Below, piece by piece: positions 12,285-24,640 of a DNA stretch of 64,000 nt. Source of the DNA: Dactylonectria macrodidyma (lineage: Eukaryota > Ascomycota > Sordariomycetes > Hypocreales > Nectriaceae); NCBI GenBank assembly GCA_020744425.1, contig JAGMUV010000042.1:62001-126000 (forward strand), read 5' to 3'. Numbering within the stretch: position 1 is the first letter of the stretch; each line of letters opens with the position of its first letter. Position numbers and translations under genes: made by a program. Under the pieces are notes generated by a model that saw nothing but the letters and a program-made list of their open reading frames with translations, was not told the DNA's origin and did not search any database.

Positions 12285-15200
12285 TATTAATAGCTTTTAT
12301 TTAGTATATTATTATATTAACCTAAGTAATACTATATACTATTAATATATTTAAAATAAACTGAACTTTTATTACTTTAAATAGTATACTTATACTCTTA
12401 GTATATATAACTCTATTAAATAATACTAAAATAGTAATAAAAGTTTAATAACTTTATGCCCTTATTTAAATCCTATAATAATAAGTATAGAATTAATTAA
12501 TTATAATACTTTTTATAACTATAAATAATAACTATAACCTAAGAAAAATGATTAAGTTATTAAAGTTTAAACTATTTAATAGTTTATTAAATAATATAAT
12601 CCTATTTATTATTAAAATAAAAGGATACTTTTAATTCTTCTTATAATACCTTATATTATTTAAAGTATACTTATTATTTATAAATAACTTAATAATTAAG
12701 AATACTAAGGACTAATTTAAACTAATTATAAAAGACTTCTTAAATAATAATAAGGCTAATTAAGATTAAAATATTATTAATATCTTTATAAATTAAAAGA
12801 ATTTTAAAAAAGTAATTAAAAATACCTTTAATATAATTAATAAAGAAAGGTAGGTAATAATTAAAATTTATAAGATTAAATAAATCTAATCTACTACTAC
12901 TTATATTATTATATTCTAATAAATTATTTTTAAATTAAAATAAAATAATAATATACTTATAAAAATCTTTTACTAAAGACTTAAAAAAGAAGTTAAAAAT
13001 AAACTATATAAAGCTAATTAGTTTAATATACTTACTAAGTATATTACTATAATTATTAAGATTAATAAATAATAATATAAAAGATAAAAGGAGAAAGCTA
13101 AAAACTAATAAAGAAGTAAAAGAAGTAATTATAACTTATACTATTTAAAGAATTAAAATAATTAAAAAGATAAAAACTGGATTAATACCTTTTATAGAAC
13201 TTAGGCTAGACTTATAGAACTTAGAATAGCTTAGTAAGGTTACTTTAAGGTTAAATATTAGAATTATAATAAAATAGAATACTTTAAGAATAAGTATTAA
13301 AGCCTTAAGATAAATTAAAAGTATAAACCTATATTAAAAGGTAAGAACCTTTAATCTATTAATTACTAATACTTATTTAAGACCCTTATTATAACTAGAA
13401 GCAGTTATTATAATACGTTTAGCAAAGCTAAAGAAGATATAATTAACTCTGAATCTAAACCTAAAATAAATAAATAATAAAATAAAATAAAAGCTAGAAA
13501 AGAAGCTTACTAAAGCGAATAAATATAATAATTAGTAAAAAAAACAATAGAAAAAAAGTAAATATACTTAGACTATAAAAATAAAAGCGCTTAAAGATAC
13601 TATACTCAATATAAAGTAGCTAGAGAGGCTAATAAATAATAAGACCTTATTTTAAAAGGCTGACTTATAATAAACACTATAAGTAGAAAAACCCTTATTA
13701 TAATTAAGAAAGGTAATAAATGCATATAATTTATACCTATTTTAAAAGATAGTAAATCCTATTAATAGAAGGTTAAAAAAGAAATCCTTAATAAATAGCT
13801 AGGCTAGATTAAAGTAAACTATAGTTAAGTAAAAAATGCACTTAATATAACCTTCTAACTATTTAAAATCTAAACTATATAAATAAATAATAACTATAAC
13901 TATTAATAAATTAGTTATATAAAGAATAAGTACTTAGAAATATTTTCTAAAAAAAGTAAATAAATTTAGAATAAGCTCTATAATAATAAAAAACCTAAGT
14001 AAAGCAGTAAATAACCCTTATAAAGTAAAATAGCTAAAGGCAGGTAATGCTTAAAAGCTTATTATATTTTAAATAAATAACTCAGTTAAGAACTAAAGCT
14101 TATTCTTATATTTATAAATAAATACTTAGATAGTAATAATAATAAATACGCAGACCCTTATTATAAAGAGTATAAGAAGTCTTTAATAAAAGTAAAGGAA
14201 TAATAGAATATAGTAAAAATTAACTTATAAAGAATTTATATATAAATAAGTAATAAAGATTAATACTAATAAATAGTTAGAAAAAGATAAGAACCTTAAG
14301 CTAAAGAGGATCTTTATATTTATACTTAATTAAGACTTAAAGTATAAAGTAATAAAGAAATACTTTAAGAAGAATTCTTAAATAATCCTTATATTAAAAT
14401 AAATAACTTTTAATATTATAAACTTATATAAATCTTATATTATAACTTATATTATAAAAAGTATATTTATAATAAGTAAAAAAATAATTACTTTCTTATA
14501 TAATTAGAAAACTATTTAGTATTTATATTATATTTTTATAATAAAATTAAGAACTATTAAATAAAGAGCTTTAGACTTATTAATAGGATTATAATCTTAA
14601 AATATTTTAATAAGTTTTTCTTTTTAGAATATATTAAAGGATTAATAAACCTAATATAATATAATAAAGAAGACTATTTAATTTATACTTAAGCTAAGAT
14701 TAACTTATAATATATATAATAAAATAAATAAAAAGACCTAATAACTAATTATACTAAGTAAATATAAGTACTATAAATAAAAAATAATAAATACTACTTA
14801 TAAAAAAATAATAAATAAGTAATAATATAAAAGGAAAATTACTTCTATTAAAAGCTCTATATATAGTATAAATAGTAATAAAATGAAAGACACTTAAGCT
14901 AAAAGTGTGAATTAATAGTATATAACTTATTATATTAGTAAATAGTAAAGCTAAAGCAGACTATATTAATCTTAAAGTAGTTAATAAGTTAAAGCTATTA
15001 TAAAAGTATAAGAAAAAAGCTTATATATTATATAATTTTAAAAGTAATATATTTAATTATAAAGATAGATAGATTATTAAAGAATTTAATTACTTAAAGG
15101 TTTTTATTAATAAAAAGAATTAAAGTATTACTTTTAATATTATTTTAATAAAGTATTATAATATTATACTTAAATATTTATAACTAAGAAAATATAATTT

Positions 15201-16748
15201 ATATATTAATTAAAGAATTAGCTAAGTATTAATTAATAATAATAATATACTCTTTAATAATAATAAAAGTAATTTAAAAGAAAAAAGATCTTTTATTTTA
15301 ACTTTTAAAGATAGTAAAAGTAAGAATTTATATAAAGAAATAATAAATACTTTATTATTCTTAATAAGAATATAATATAAATATTAAAAAGGTAAGAAAA
15401 ATATACTCTAAAGAATAATTAAATGCTTTTAATAGTAATTTAAAAAATAAATAAAGATCTTAAGAAATAAAAAAAAGAATAATAAGAAAATCCTAAAGAT
15501 AATAGACTTAAGAATATATTAATATAGTATTATATTTATAAAAAACTCTTTATAAAAGAACTTAAAATAAGACTATTAAAATTTAATTAATAGAATTATA
15601 AAATTATATTAAAAGATAAAGTATTATTTATATTTTATAAAATTTTTAACTTTAATAAAATATAATTATAAATACTTAAGAAATATATTAAAGATATATT
15701 ATATAAAATATATATTAGGATATTAAAGTCCTTAGTTAATTACTTAATTATATTTATTCTTAAAAAGAATAGTAAATTCTAACTTATTATAAATTACTAT
15801 TATTTAAATAATATTATATTAAAAGATTAAATTCTATTATTACTTATTATAAAGTTTAAAGACTAATTTTATAAAATGAAGTTCTTTATAGTATTAGATT
15901 TTAAAAATGTATATAGCTTTATTTATATTAAAGAAAGATATAAATAAAAAGCTGCTTTTAAAATAAAGTTTAAACTATATAAATACTTTATTATACTTTT
16001 TAAACTTATAAATATACTAATTATATTCTAATAAATAATTAATAATATATTATAAGAATATTTTAATATATTTATTATATACTATTTAAATAATATTCTT
16101 ATTTTCTTTAAAATAGAAGAAGAATATACTAAGTATATTTATAAAGTATTATAAGTACTATAAGATTATAAGTTATTAATTAAACTAAAGAAAAGTCATT
16201 TTTATACTTTAAAAGTAGAATTTCTTAAATATATAATCTTTTATAATAAGATTAAAATAGATCTAAAGAAAATCATTATAATTAATAAATAGCTAAAACT
16301 AATAAATATTATAAAAGTATAAGCCTTCTTTAAATTTACTAATTACTATTAAAAATTCATTAAAGGGTTTAATAAGTATATTATATTACTTATTAATCTT
16401 ATATAAAAAGGAGTAGAATTTAAATAAGATAATACTATAAAAGAAGTATTTAATAAAATTAAAAAGATTATTTTAAATAAGCCTATTTTAATAACCTTTA
16501 ATCTTAAATAAGAAATTAAATTAAAAATAAACTCTTTAGACTTTATATAAAGTGCTTAAATTAGATAATAAGATAATAATAAAATACTATATTTTATTAC
16601 TTTCTTCTTTTATAAAATGCATAGTATAGAACTTAATTACTCTATTTATAATAAAGAATTCTTTATAATTATTAATATTTTTAAGAAATTCTAATATTAC
16701 TTCTTAAAAAGTAAATATAAGATTAAGATTTATATAGACTATAAGAAT

Positions 16749-17881
16749 CGCTATTAAAACCGCTATTCGGACTTTTGTTTCTATATTACTGCATTCCTTA
16801 TTACTGCGTTTCTATATTATGTGTTTGTATTACTTAAGTTATTATAAAACGAAGGACTCAATTAATTAGTTAACCTAGTTATAAATAGACTCTTATCCCT
16901 CCTCTTTTAATTACTAAGAACTTATTAGTAGAACCTCCCTCTATTATATCCTTCTATTGTTCGTAAGACCCCTGCTCTGCTCGTATTCCTAACTAGCCAA
17001 GCGCACTAGCAGCTTTATAGTTAATTAAGAACCCCTTAGTTTTTAGTATATCAGTCTTTTTATATATTAATAATAGCTATATTACTTATAACTTATATTA
17101 TCTACTCCTTATTAATATTAGCTAATAACTCTAAGAATACTATTTCTTCTAAAGATATTTTAATTACTAGCTTTATTACTAATTATCTTAAGAAATATTA
17201 TTTATTTTTAATTTAGTTCTTAAATCGTTAGTTACTTTTAAAGAAGTATAGTCTTAAGAATACTTCAGTCTTAAAGATTATTAAAGTAATTCGCTTACTA
17301 TTAGAGAGTTACTAAGTCTTAATAGTTCTAGTTTCCTTAAGACTATAATCTATTATTATAGCCTTTAGCTTATTAAGGGTTTCTATATTCTTACTAAGCT
17401 TAGTATTTAGGTTATATATAGAAAGAGTATAGTAATTACTAAAACCTAAATTACTAAGAGTGTGGAGTGTATTATGCTAGATGTTTATTATAGTGTTTGT
17501 TATAGTTGGTCTTTAATGAGTTAAATTGCGATCTGGAATTATAAAGAGTTGAATTGTGACTTAGAATTGCGATGAGCTTGGAATGCGATAAATGCAGAGC
17601 CCTTACGGGGCTTTTATTATATGATGATTTTGCCTTCTGATATCTAGCTTTTCTGTCTAGCTTTTCTGTCTAGCTTTTTTAGTAACATATCTTAAAGGGT
17701 TGAATAGGATAGTAAGGCTTACACTCTAATATAGTAGAAACTCTAGTCATTCTGAGTTGCTATTACCTTAGGCTTGGATTTTAGGCCCTCACACTATTAT
17801 TTACTATTAGTTATATTTTTTTTTTAACTATTTAACCTCTGGCCCCTCTCTGAGTGTGCGTTACTAAGGACTATAACCTTA
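16749..17881 (-). repeat. U repeat copy 2, recombinant, inside element B
   Basis: Full-length member (1133 bp) of the 1.1-kb family, read on the minus strand. Its flanks do not form a duplication. The 5'-side flank matches element A at about 2654 and the 3'-side flank matches element A at about 5075. The natural explanation is a deletion by recombination between two U copies that once sat at those two sites. Confidence 0.8.
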
Positions 17882-19525
17882 ATAAAGCAGTTTACTTATA
17901 TCTTCTTAAGAAATATTATTAGTACTTATAAGCTACTCTTAGAAATTCTTTTTAATAGAAGACCCCTATTTACTTCTAAGTTTTAGTAAGTATTAATAAA
18001 CTATTTAAGATTAAACTACTAACTCTTAATAGCTTTTTAACTATAGATTAATAAATAGATAAAAAGAATAAATTAAATATTAGAGTAGTACTTTTAATAC
18101 TATATTAAATATAAATAGAATGATTAAGTTAAGAAGTTACTAATTATATAATTAAGGGATAATATAGCTATTTATAAAAGTATAAAACTTACTTTAGTAT
18201 ATACTAATTTTAGATTTACTCTTAATACTTATAAAGTAAGTTATAATAGATTAATTATCCTTAAAGCCATCCTTATATTAAAAAAGTTAAAAAATCTATA
18301 TAAAGAAATAAGGACTGAATTCGAATTTATTAAAAACTAAATAAAGAAATACTATAATAAAAAATAGATAAAAGGACTATCCTTTTAAAAAGAAGATATA
18401 GTATACCTTATTATAAAAAATATTAAAATAAAGTAAGAAAATAAAAAATTAGATTATAAATATATTAGACTTTATAAAATTATTAAAAAAATCTTAGAAA
18501 ATAATTATTAATTAGACTTATTATTAAAAGTCAGACTTTACTCAGTCTTTTATATCTTACTCCTTAAAACTATAAAAGGTATAATTTATACTAAGTATAA
18601 TAATAAATATAAGACTAAGGTTAAAGGATTAGAAGAATATAAAGTTAAAAGAATTATTAATATATAATAAGTTAATAATAAAACTGAATACTTTATTAAA
18701 TAGAAGAATTACTTTAAAAGTAATAATTAATAAGAACTTACTAAAAACCTTACTTATATATAGTGCTTATTAAAAGACTTTTATTAATAATATTAAAAGT
18801 AAATAAAAAGAAATCACTTAAGTCTAAAGAATTCTAGTTAATAAGGTTAGTATAGACTAAAGACTATATAATAATAATAGTCTTTAAATCTACGCATTTT
18901 ATAATATCTAACTTATTTAATAAATAAATACTATAATAAATAAGCTCCTTCTTATAAGAAATTACCTAGTTCTACTATTTTTATAAGTAAACTAAATGAT
19001 CTAAGCTATTTATAATCTCTTTTTAAATAGCCTTAAGCGCTTTATAAGGCCTTAAGAAGGCCTTTTTAATAGCCTCCTCCTTATGCTTAATATAACACTT
19101 CTCTATAATAATACGATTTACTATCTCTTTTATTAGAATCTAGAAATATAGAAAAAACACTAGTATATATACTAATAACTATTAAAATACTTAATGCATT
19201 ATAGGTTTTACTATAATAAATACACTCTAAATAATAGTTTAATATTATTATAATATAATAATAAAACCCTTTTATTAAGCAGAAGGAATAAAGTATAATA
19301 TTATAGCTAAACTCTTTAATAAATAAGATTTAAGTATAGTAAGATTTAATAGAACTCCTCTATTTTTTAGTAAATAGGGTTTTAGTTTTAATTATATAGC
19401 TATTCATTTTATTAGCATTATAATAGGAATATTTAAGGAAATAAGTTAAGAATATACTAATAGATATATAAGAAATAGTCTTAAAGATAGCTATAAGGAT
19501 ATAATTAATAGGAAGGGAGATATTA

Positions 19526-19944
19526 TATTATAACCTAAGTTAAGACTAAGTAGTTATAACTAGTAAAACTATAATATACCCACTTTTTCTTTATTACTAT
19601 TAAAGCAACCTACTATATAAAAGGACTAAGTCTTAGTAACTTACTTATAACTCTTATTAATAAGACTAACTGTCTTATTAATAATATTATTAGTCTTAGT
19701 AATAAGACTCCTTATAAGATTACTAAGACTATTAAGACTACCTTAGTATATAAGCACATTTATTTAGTACTTTTATAAGGATAGCCTTACTAACTATTAA
19801 CACACTTAGTTATATTAAATTTACTATTCTACTATTACTAGACCATGACCTACATTGCTCACTATAATATCCTAATCCACTAGATTATAAACACTACACG
19901 CCTTAGACCTACCCTAGAGCCCTAGTGTAAGCCTGACCGTCACA
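19526..19944 (+). repeat. 3' LTR of element B (419 bp), weakly RIPed at its outer end
   Basis: It ends ...gcctgaccgtcaca at 19944, preserving the TG...CA termini that the other three LTRs have partly lost. It directly abuts a GC-balanced open frame. Confidence 0.9.
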
Positions 19945-20648
19945 TGTGACAATCTGGGAGTTCAGATCCAGATCCCCGCCATGACCGTCCGCAATGACGT
20001 TCAGTATGGCATTTTCAATGCCACAAGGCGCGGAGCGCCGAGGCGAGTCATGGCGATCCCGTTATGCCGGGTAGAAGGTGCCACTGAGGACGAAGACATC
20101 CTTACACGCGAGTCGTGCAGCATGCGCGTCTTCCTTCCCGATACCTGGCTCAGCAAAACCACTATGAGGCAAGTATATCTTTCAAACAAAGCACCAGCCA
20201 AAATGGGAAACTGTCAGGATGATTTTACCATATTCGTGGCGAAAGAACTGATCGCCGCTGGGTATCGACCTACAGAACTACACCTACATGCGACATGCTC
20301 AACATTATCTAACAGTTCAAGACTGTCCTTGGGCCTTGGGCGCCTGGAGAGGAGAGATGGGTTCTGATAAGGTATGAGAGTCACGGACACCCTGCCTTCC
20401 ATCTCAAAGCCATGTACGACGAAGACAGCAGTGTTTGCCTCCTTAAGCTCGCCGCGGATAGAGACGTGCTTGTCACAACATTAGATGCGCCAGATGGTGG
20501 CACACGCAGTGGGACATCGGGCGATTCATGGCAGGAAGTTATCTCCCTGGGTCCTCCGGGCTTCCTATCAGTCGAAACGAAGAGGTCGTGGATCTCAGGC
20601 ATTGACTGCATTCTGAGATTAAGCTCATCAGACCCGAATTCGACATGA
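19945..20648 (+). pseudogene. HET-like C-terminal relic, 5' cut by the LTR and frame-broken
   Basis: The frame starting at base 19945 is open from the LTR edge (reads CDNLGVQIQIPAMTV) and runs to a stop near 20365. The ATG at 19981 is therefore probably internal. The pattern G-V-Q-I-Q-I-P, then M-A-I-P-L-C-R-V-E-G, then R-Q-V-Y-L-S and D-D-F-T-I-F-V resembles the region downstream of the HET domain in fungal heterokaryon-incompatibility-type proteins; this is recognition from memory. The continuing homologous-looking frame (WVLIRYESHGHPAFHLKAM, to 20648) is in another phase. A 54-nt GT-AG segment at 20262-20315 does not fix the phase, so either a further intron or a frameshift is present. Probably a truncated, non-functional copy. 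Confidence 0.45.
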
Positions 20649-20689
20649 TGCAAGGTGATAGGATTGGTATTTAACGGCATCACTGTGAG

Positions 20690-21480
20690 AGAGAAAAACC
20701 TCGTGGACTATATATCATCCTAGCTTAGTATATCAAGTTCTTTACAAGGTCCTCCTTCTTTGGTGGACTCTATGGCTAAACTCGAAGTTGTCTGAAATCA
20801 ATACTTGACTTTCTCTCGAGATAACTCCTCTTGGTTAGCCAGGAGAGCAGTTTGCATAGTTATTACCTTGACTACAATGGAGGCAGGACTCGCTACTCAA
20901 GCCCCTACCAGACACGACACTTTTCTTCTCGCGTCATGCGGCTTTGGTGTATTGTCCACGCTTGAACCACTAGCTGGCGCTGCGATGATTGTCTTGTCGT
21001 GGTTTTAATGTCGTCGTTGTGTTACGGTATGTGTTCTTTAATATTGTGGCTGATGCTCTTCTTTATTAAGAGGAGAAGTGTCATCATCATTGTCTTGTCG
21101 TTCTGCTTCCTCCTGGTCCACGACTGGGGTACAGCAGTTGCTGGGAGGACGGACACCACCATGGGAAGAGCTGGGTTACAGGGTGACATGGGGGATACCA
21201 GGGCGGAGAGATCCCTCAAGAAGGGAAAAGGAAGCTGAGCAGGTTAAAATAGTTGGTCAAGACATGGTTTGTTAACTTACAACGGCATGGCTGTGCGGCG
21301 TTAGTTTTGAATCGTCCTCCACCGACTTCACTTACACTCAGAATTACGAGCAAGTAGATTGCCTTGGTGAATTAAGGAACAACACCTGCTGCACATGAAG
21401 AGGGTAAAGCATAACATAGAGAGCAACCCCTCGTCCGAACTCCTGAACATATCAATCGCGCACATCCGCTGAAAAGGCGC
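20690..21480. other. Island spacer without a supportable gene
   Basis: Normal base composition and only short overlapping frames (60-80 codons) on both strands with no family resemblance. It may contain the 3' end of the relic upstream and the 3' UTR of the MYND gene on the other strand. Confidence 0.4.
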
Positions 21481-21483
21481 TGC

Positions 21484-22818
21484 CTAATCTTCATCACCAC
21501 TACCCGCCCACTTGTCAAGCAAACGATCAAGTTCTACCTCCTCTTCGATGGCACTCGCCCAAGCTTTTCTATTCTCACATGTACGCCGCTCAGAAGGCCG
21601 CTCGAACCACGGGCCCAGGTACGAGGCGTTCTCGACTGCCCAATCGAGGTATCCCCAAATCCGATTCACGCTCACATCCGCCAGCAGCTCCTCCGCCGTC
21701 CGGCTGTTCGGCCTCTGTGCCTCATCCCCCATCATGTCATCAATCTCATCCTCCGAGTCTCGCGCTGCGCACGCTCGTGCATCGTTCAGCAGGTCCAGGA
21801 CGCCTTCCGTCTCCCACCATGCGGCGTATGAGTTCTGCATCGCAAGAGCCATTTCCTCCCAGGAGCCCATTGAGTATGACTCGGGTCTGTCACAGAGTGC
21901 TTCGTCTGGGTCGAAGAGGCAGAACATGAAGCTGTGGTTAGCTTCGACCAGGGTGGCGCCGAGCCCCCGGGTCTGGTTCAGGAGCTTCGCCTCAGCTTTT
22001 AAGAGGGCCTCGGGGGATTCTCTCTGGAGCTTGGCGGACAGGGGACTCCGGACCACCGACAGCTCGATTGACTCCCAGAGGTCATGGAGGAGGCGGCGTG
22101 AGGCAAGGATCTTTCGCGTCATCTTGAGGTTGCGAATGTCAACGAGCAGCTTCAGTTTCAGCAGCAGAATAGCAACAACGTGGTTCAAGGTCGGATATGT
22201 GCCGAAGAAATCCGCATCTTCAAGCACATCAGCCCCATGGATATTGAGGTGCGGGAGGGTCATGTCGCCCCAGTCGTACCGCCCGTCTGGGTCACAAGTC
22301 GCCCACCACTTGACGAAATCATAGCACTCCTGGTCGAGATCCAGTCGCAGCATCAAGGCCGGCACCATGTCCCGCAGCCCCATGTTGTCGCTCCGGCACA
22401 GTCTCAGCATATCCTGCATATGTTCGAGGGCTTCGTGGACGCCGTCGAGCGTGCCAAGCAGACGTAGATGGTCCGTTAGAGCGAATCGCGCGCGCATGTA
22501 GTCGCGCGTGTTGAGGAGGCCCCAAAAGTGGCCGGCATGCGTCTCAAAGGCATTGGTGGGGGTCATGAAGTCGGCCGTGGCATTACGGACGCGGCCGTCT
22601 TCTTCGGCGAGCTTGGCGCGTGCTTTATTTATCTTGTTGCAGGCAGACTTGTGCTGGGAACGGTGGGTAGCCTGGTGTTCGCGGCTGCAGTATCGGACCG
22701 CGCGACAGGCGCTGCATCGGAGGAGTTGCGGGCCTGTTGCTGAGCATTGCGGGCAACGATGGCGCAGGAGCCCGGGTGGGCCTTTGTATGTGCTTGCGCT
22801 AATCGAAGCGCTGGCCAT
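21484..22818 (-). CDS. MYND-type zinc-finger protein
   Basis: From the ATG at 22818 the product is 444 aa. A longer in-frame extension to 22860 begins with GTG, so it was not used. Residues about 22-60 form a MYND finger: C22-x2-C25, C35-x2-C38, C44 with H48 in the place of the sixth ligand, then H56 and C60 (CPQC...CSAC...YCSREH...H...C). MYND fingers bind Pro-containing peptide motifs and two zinc ions. The remaining ~380 residues are helical and acidic, with repeated Leu-rich segments and a highly acidic C-terminus, and I recognise no SET or other catalytic domain. Uncharacterised MYND-only proteins of this length are common in filamentous fungi. No intron is needed. The gene is GC-rich (about 60%), in contrast with its flanks, and shows no RIP damage. 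Confidence 0.85.
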   Translation of the reverse strand: MASASISASTYKGPPGLLRHRCPQCSATGPQLLRCSACRAVRYCSREHQATHRSQHKSACNKINKARAKLAEEDGRVRNATADFMTPTNAFETHAGHFWGLLNTRDYMRARFALTDHLRLLGTLDGVHEALEHMQDMLRLCRSDNMGLRDMVPALMLRLDLDQECYDFVKWWATCDPDGRYDWGDMTLPHLNIHGADVLEDADFFGTYPTLNHVVAILLLKLKLLVDIRNLKMTRKILASRRLLHDLWESIELSVVRSPLSAKLQRESPEALLKAEAKLLNQTRGLGATLVEANHSFMFCLFDPDEALCDRPESYSMGSWEEMALAMQNSYAAWWETEGVLDLLNDARACAARDSEDEIDDMMGDEAQRPNSRTAEELLADVSVNRIWGYLDWAVENASYLGPWFERPSERRTCENRKAWASAIEEEVELDRLLDKWAGSGDED

Positions 22819-22870
22819 GTTGCCTATCGCAGGATTCCTTGTGAAGGATAGAGATGTCACAGTCGTCTAG

Positions 22871-23069
22871 AAGACGATATCAGGCGGATGTGACCAGTCA
22901 ATGCGAGGGTGTGAAGGTGCAAGGTTGACCTACCTGAAATGGCATGAGGTGGTGGCCTGAGGCACCCATCCCTCAAACACAACGCGAGGGCGATGTAACG
23001 GGAGAAAATCTACCCGTCGGCCGGGCCCCACCCGGTCGACTGTTGTCAGACAGCGCGCCATCAGTCTTT
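22871..23069. other. Upstream region of the MYND gene up to the AT-rich boundary
   Basis: GC-balanced, with inverted C/G runs (ggccgggccccacccggtc near 23019-23037). The composition switches to AT-rich at about 23070, marking the left edge of the next RIPed block. Confidence 0.4.
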
Positions 23070-24034
23070 TATATTACTATTAATACCTGACTTAATATAG
23101 CCTCCACTATTTTTAGATTAGTATAATTCCTTATTAATCTAAGTAGAGCTTATTAAGAAGCTGCTAACTGCATTATCCACTACTTTATATATATTAAGCA
23201 CTAAGCCTTAGCCTTTAGAAGGCCTAGTGGCCTTAAAGTTATTAGTAATACTTCTTTTATAAATAATACTCTTAATTAAAAAAAGTTCGTAGGCTTATAT
23301 AATCAAGCTATTTAATAGGTTAATCAGTTAGAGAGCTAATAAGTAAGATATAGTTACTATATCTATAATAGAAGCAGAACTCCTAGCCTTAGTATAAGTA
23401 GCTAAGGAGTCCTTTTATATAAGCTAATTATTAAAAGAGCTTATAGTTTAATTAAATAATTTAATTATTTAAATTAACTATAATAATACTCAGATTATTA
23501 ACCTTATAACTGCTAAAATAGTTACTTTAAAGACTAAGCTAAAGCATATAGATATCTATAATTACTAGCTAAAGCAGGAGGTTTAAGGAAGGAAAATTCA
23601 GATTAAATACACTAAGTTAATAGATATAATTATAAATAGCTTAATAAAAGCCCTACTAGTAGGAAAATAGAACTACTTCTTTTATTAACTTAGCTTAAAT
23701 AACATTTAGGAAAAACAGTAGAACTAGAAGTAGGAAAGAATAGAAGAAACACTCTAAAATATAGAAGACTGCTTATAAAATACAGGCTTAATAAGGACTT
23801 ACTTAAGCCTAAGGGGGTATATTAAATAGTAGTAAAAGGAAGCTTATAGAAGTAGCTTAAAAAGCTAATAAATATTATTATTAAAGATAATAGTTACTAC
23901 TTATTACTATAAGCTTAATAAGCAACTTTCAGTTAATTCTATATAGTATAGAAAAGGCATATAGAGCTTGCTTTAAAACCTTAAGTAGTAAAGGGGAATA
24001 TATAAATATAAGCAATTCACTCTAATATTTAACA
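23070..24034 (+). mobile_element. Ty1/copia 3' remnant (RNase H end plus 3' LTR), RIPed
   Basis: The plus strand at about 23290-23690 reads a decayed Ty1/copia RNase H. EAELLAL is intact at 23371-23391, preceded by a degenerate W-R-A-N-K-Q-D-T-V-T block and followed by remnants of the LRHVDIHNHWLRQE-type and T-K-x-x-D-M-I-A blocks, with TAA/TAG where Trp, Gln or Arg are expected. A polypurine tract (aagggggta, 23811-23819) precedes the LTR at 23820. The 5' part of the element is absent, since GC-balanced DNA starts just upstream at 23070. Confidence 0.8.
23820..24034 (+). repeat. Ty1/copia 3' LTR (about 215 bp), RIPed copy
   Basis: It starts tattaaatagtagtaaaag and ends about ctaatatttaaca. 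It aligns with 63700-63933, where the unmutated form (tgttgaataagtggcaaaag ...) is seen. Nearly all differences are C-to-T or G-to-A. Confidence 0.8.
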
Positions 24035-24640
24035 CTTTTCCTTTACTTTACTAAGCGGCTTCTGTTTTCTAAAAGGGTCTTAAACCTTATAATTATTCTA
24101 AAGATAGATCTCTATATTCTGTATACTACTTAAGGCTATTAAATAAGAGTTTGGCTTATAACTATTAATATAAACTTTATAAACCTATTATTACTTTATA
24201 TTATTATCGCTCTTCTTAATATTATAGCTAAATTATTATATTTATAATAATATAAATATATAATATTAAAGTTATATATAATTAGAAAAGTCTTTTTAAA
24301 AAAAGAGGTCTTATAAGTTCTTACTTTCTTAATCTAATAGCTTAAGTATTATAAAGCTAATAATTAAGCTCTTAGCTATTTTATATAATATAAAATATAA
24401 TTATAAGAATGCATTTATATAAAAACATTTAAATATAGTATTTTAATATAAAATATCTATAATTCTATAACTATTATATTCTATTTAAAAATACTTTAAT
24501 TTATATATAAAAATACTTAGTATATAAATACTTAAAATCTTTACTAACTATAATTAAGTTAATTTACTTTAAACTATAGAGTATTTTAAAGACTAAGCTA
24601 AGATTCCCTTACTAATCTATACTCTTACTTCTATTTTTAC
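24035..24640. other. AT-rich RIPed block, origin unknown
   Basis: TpA-rich sequence without a readable protein remnant or a match to other repeats here. It ends abruptly at about 24640 at a GC-balanced stretch. Confidence 0.5.

Larger units (their letters stand above)
11866..19944 (+). mobile_element. Ty3/gypsy LTR retrotransposon B, RIP-degraded and internally deleted
   Basis: It has the same family and LTR length (419 bp: 11866-12284 and 19526-19944) as element A but the opposite orientation. On the plus strand a decayed CCHC zinc knuckle can be followed at 13253-13297 (spacing 2-4-4, Cys and His codons changed to Tyr). A reverse-transcriptase block at 15870-15950 reads FFIVLDFKNVYSFIYIKE, the usual gypsy L-D-x-x-x-A-Y region. 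No target-site duplication is visible (left ataac, right tgtga). A U repeat (16749-17881) replaces about 1.3 kb that element A still has. The right LTR, next to the gene island, is much less RIPed than the left. Confidence 0.88.

Noticed and set aside
20805..21275. Overlapping frames with hydrophobic segments
   Set aside because: Short, mutually overlapping on both strands, no start context or homology pattern that I can support.
21512..22324. 270-codon plus-strand frame
   Set aside because: Antisense to the MYND gene; Ser/Arg-rich composition typical of a shadow frame in GC-rich coding DNA.
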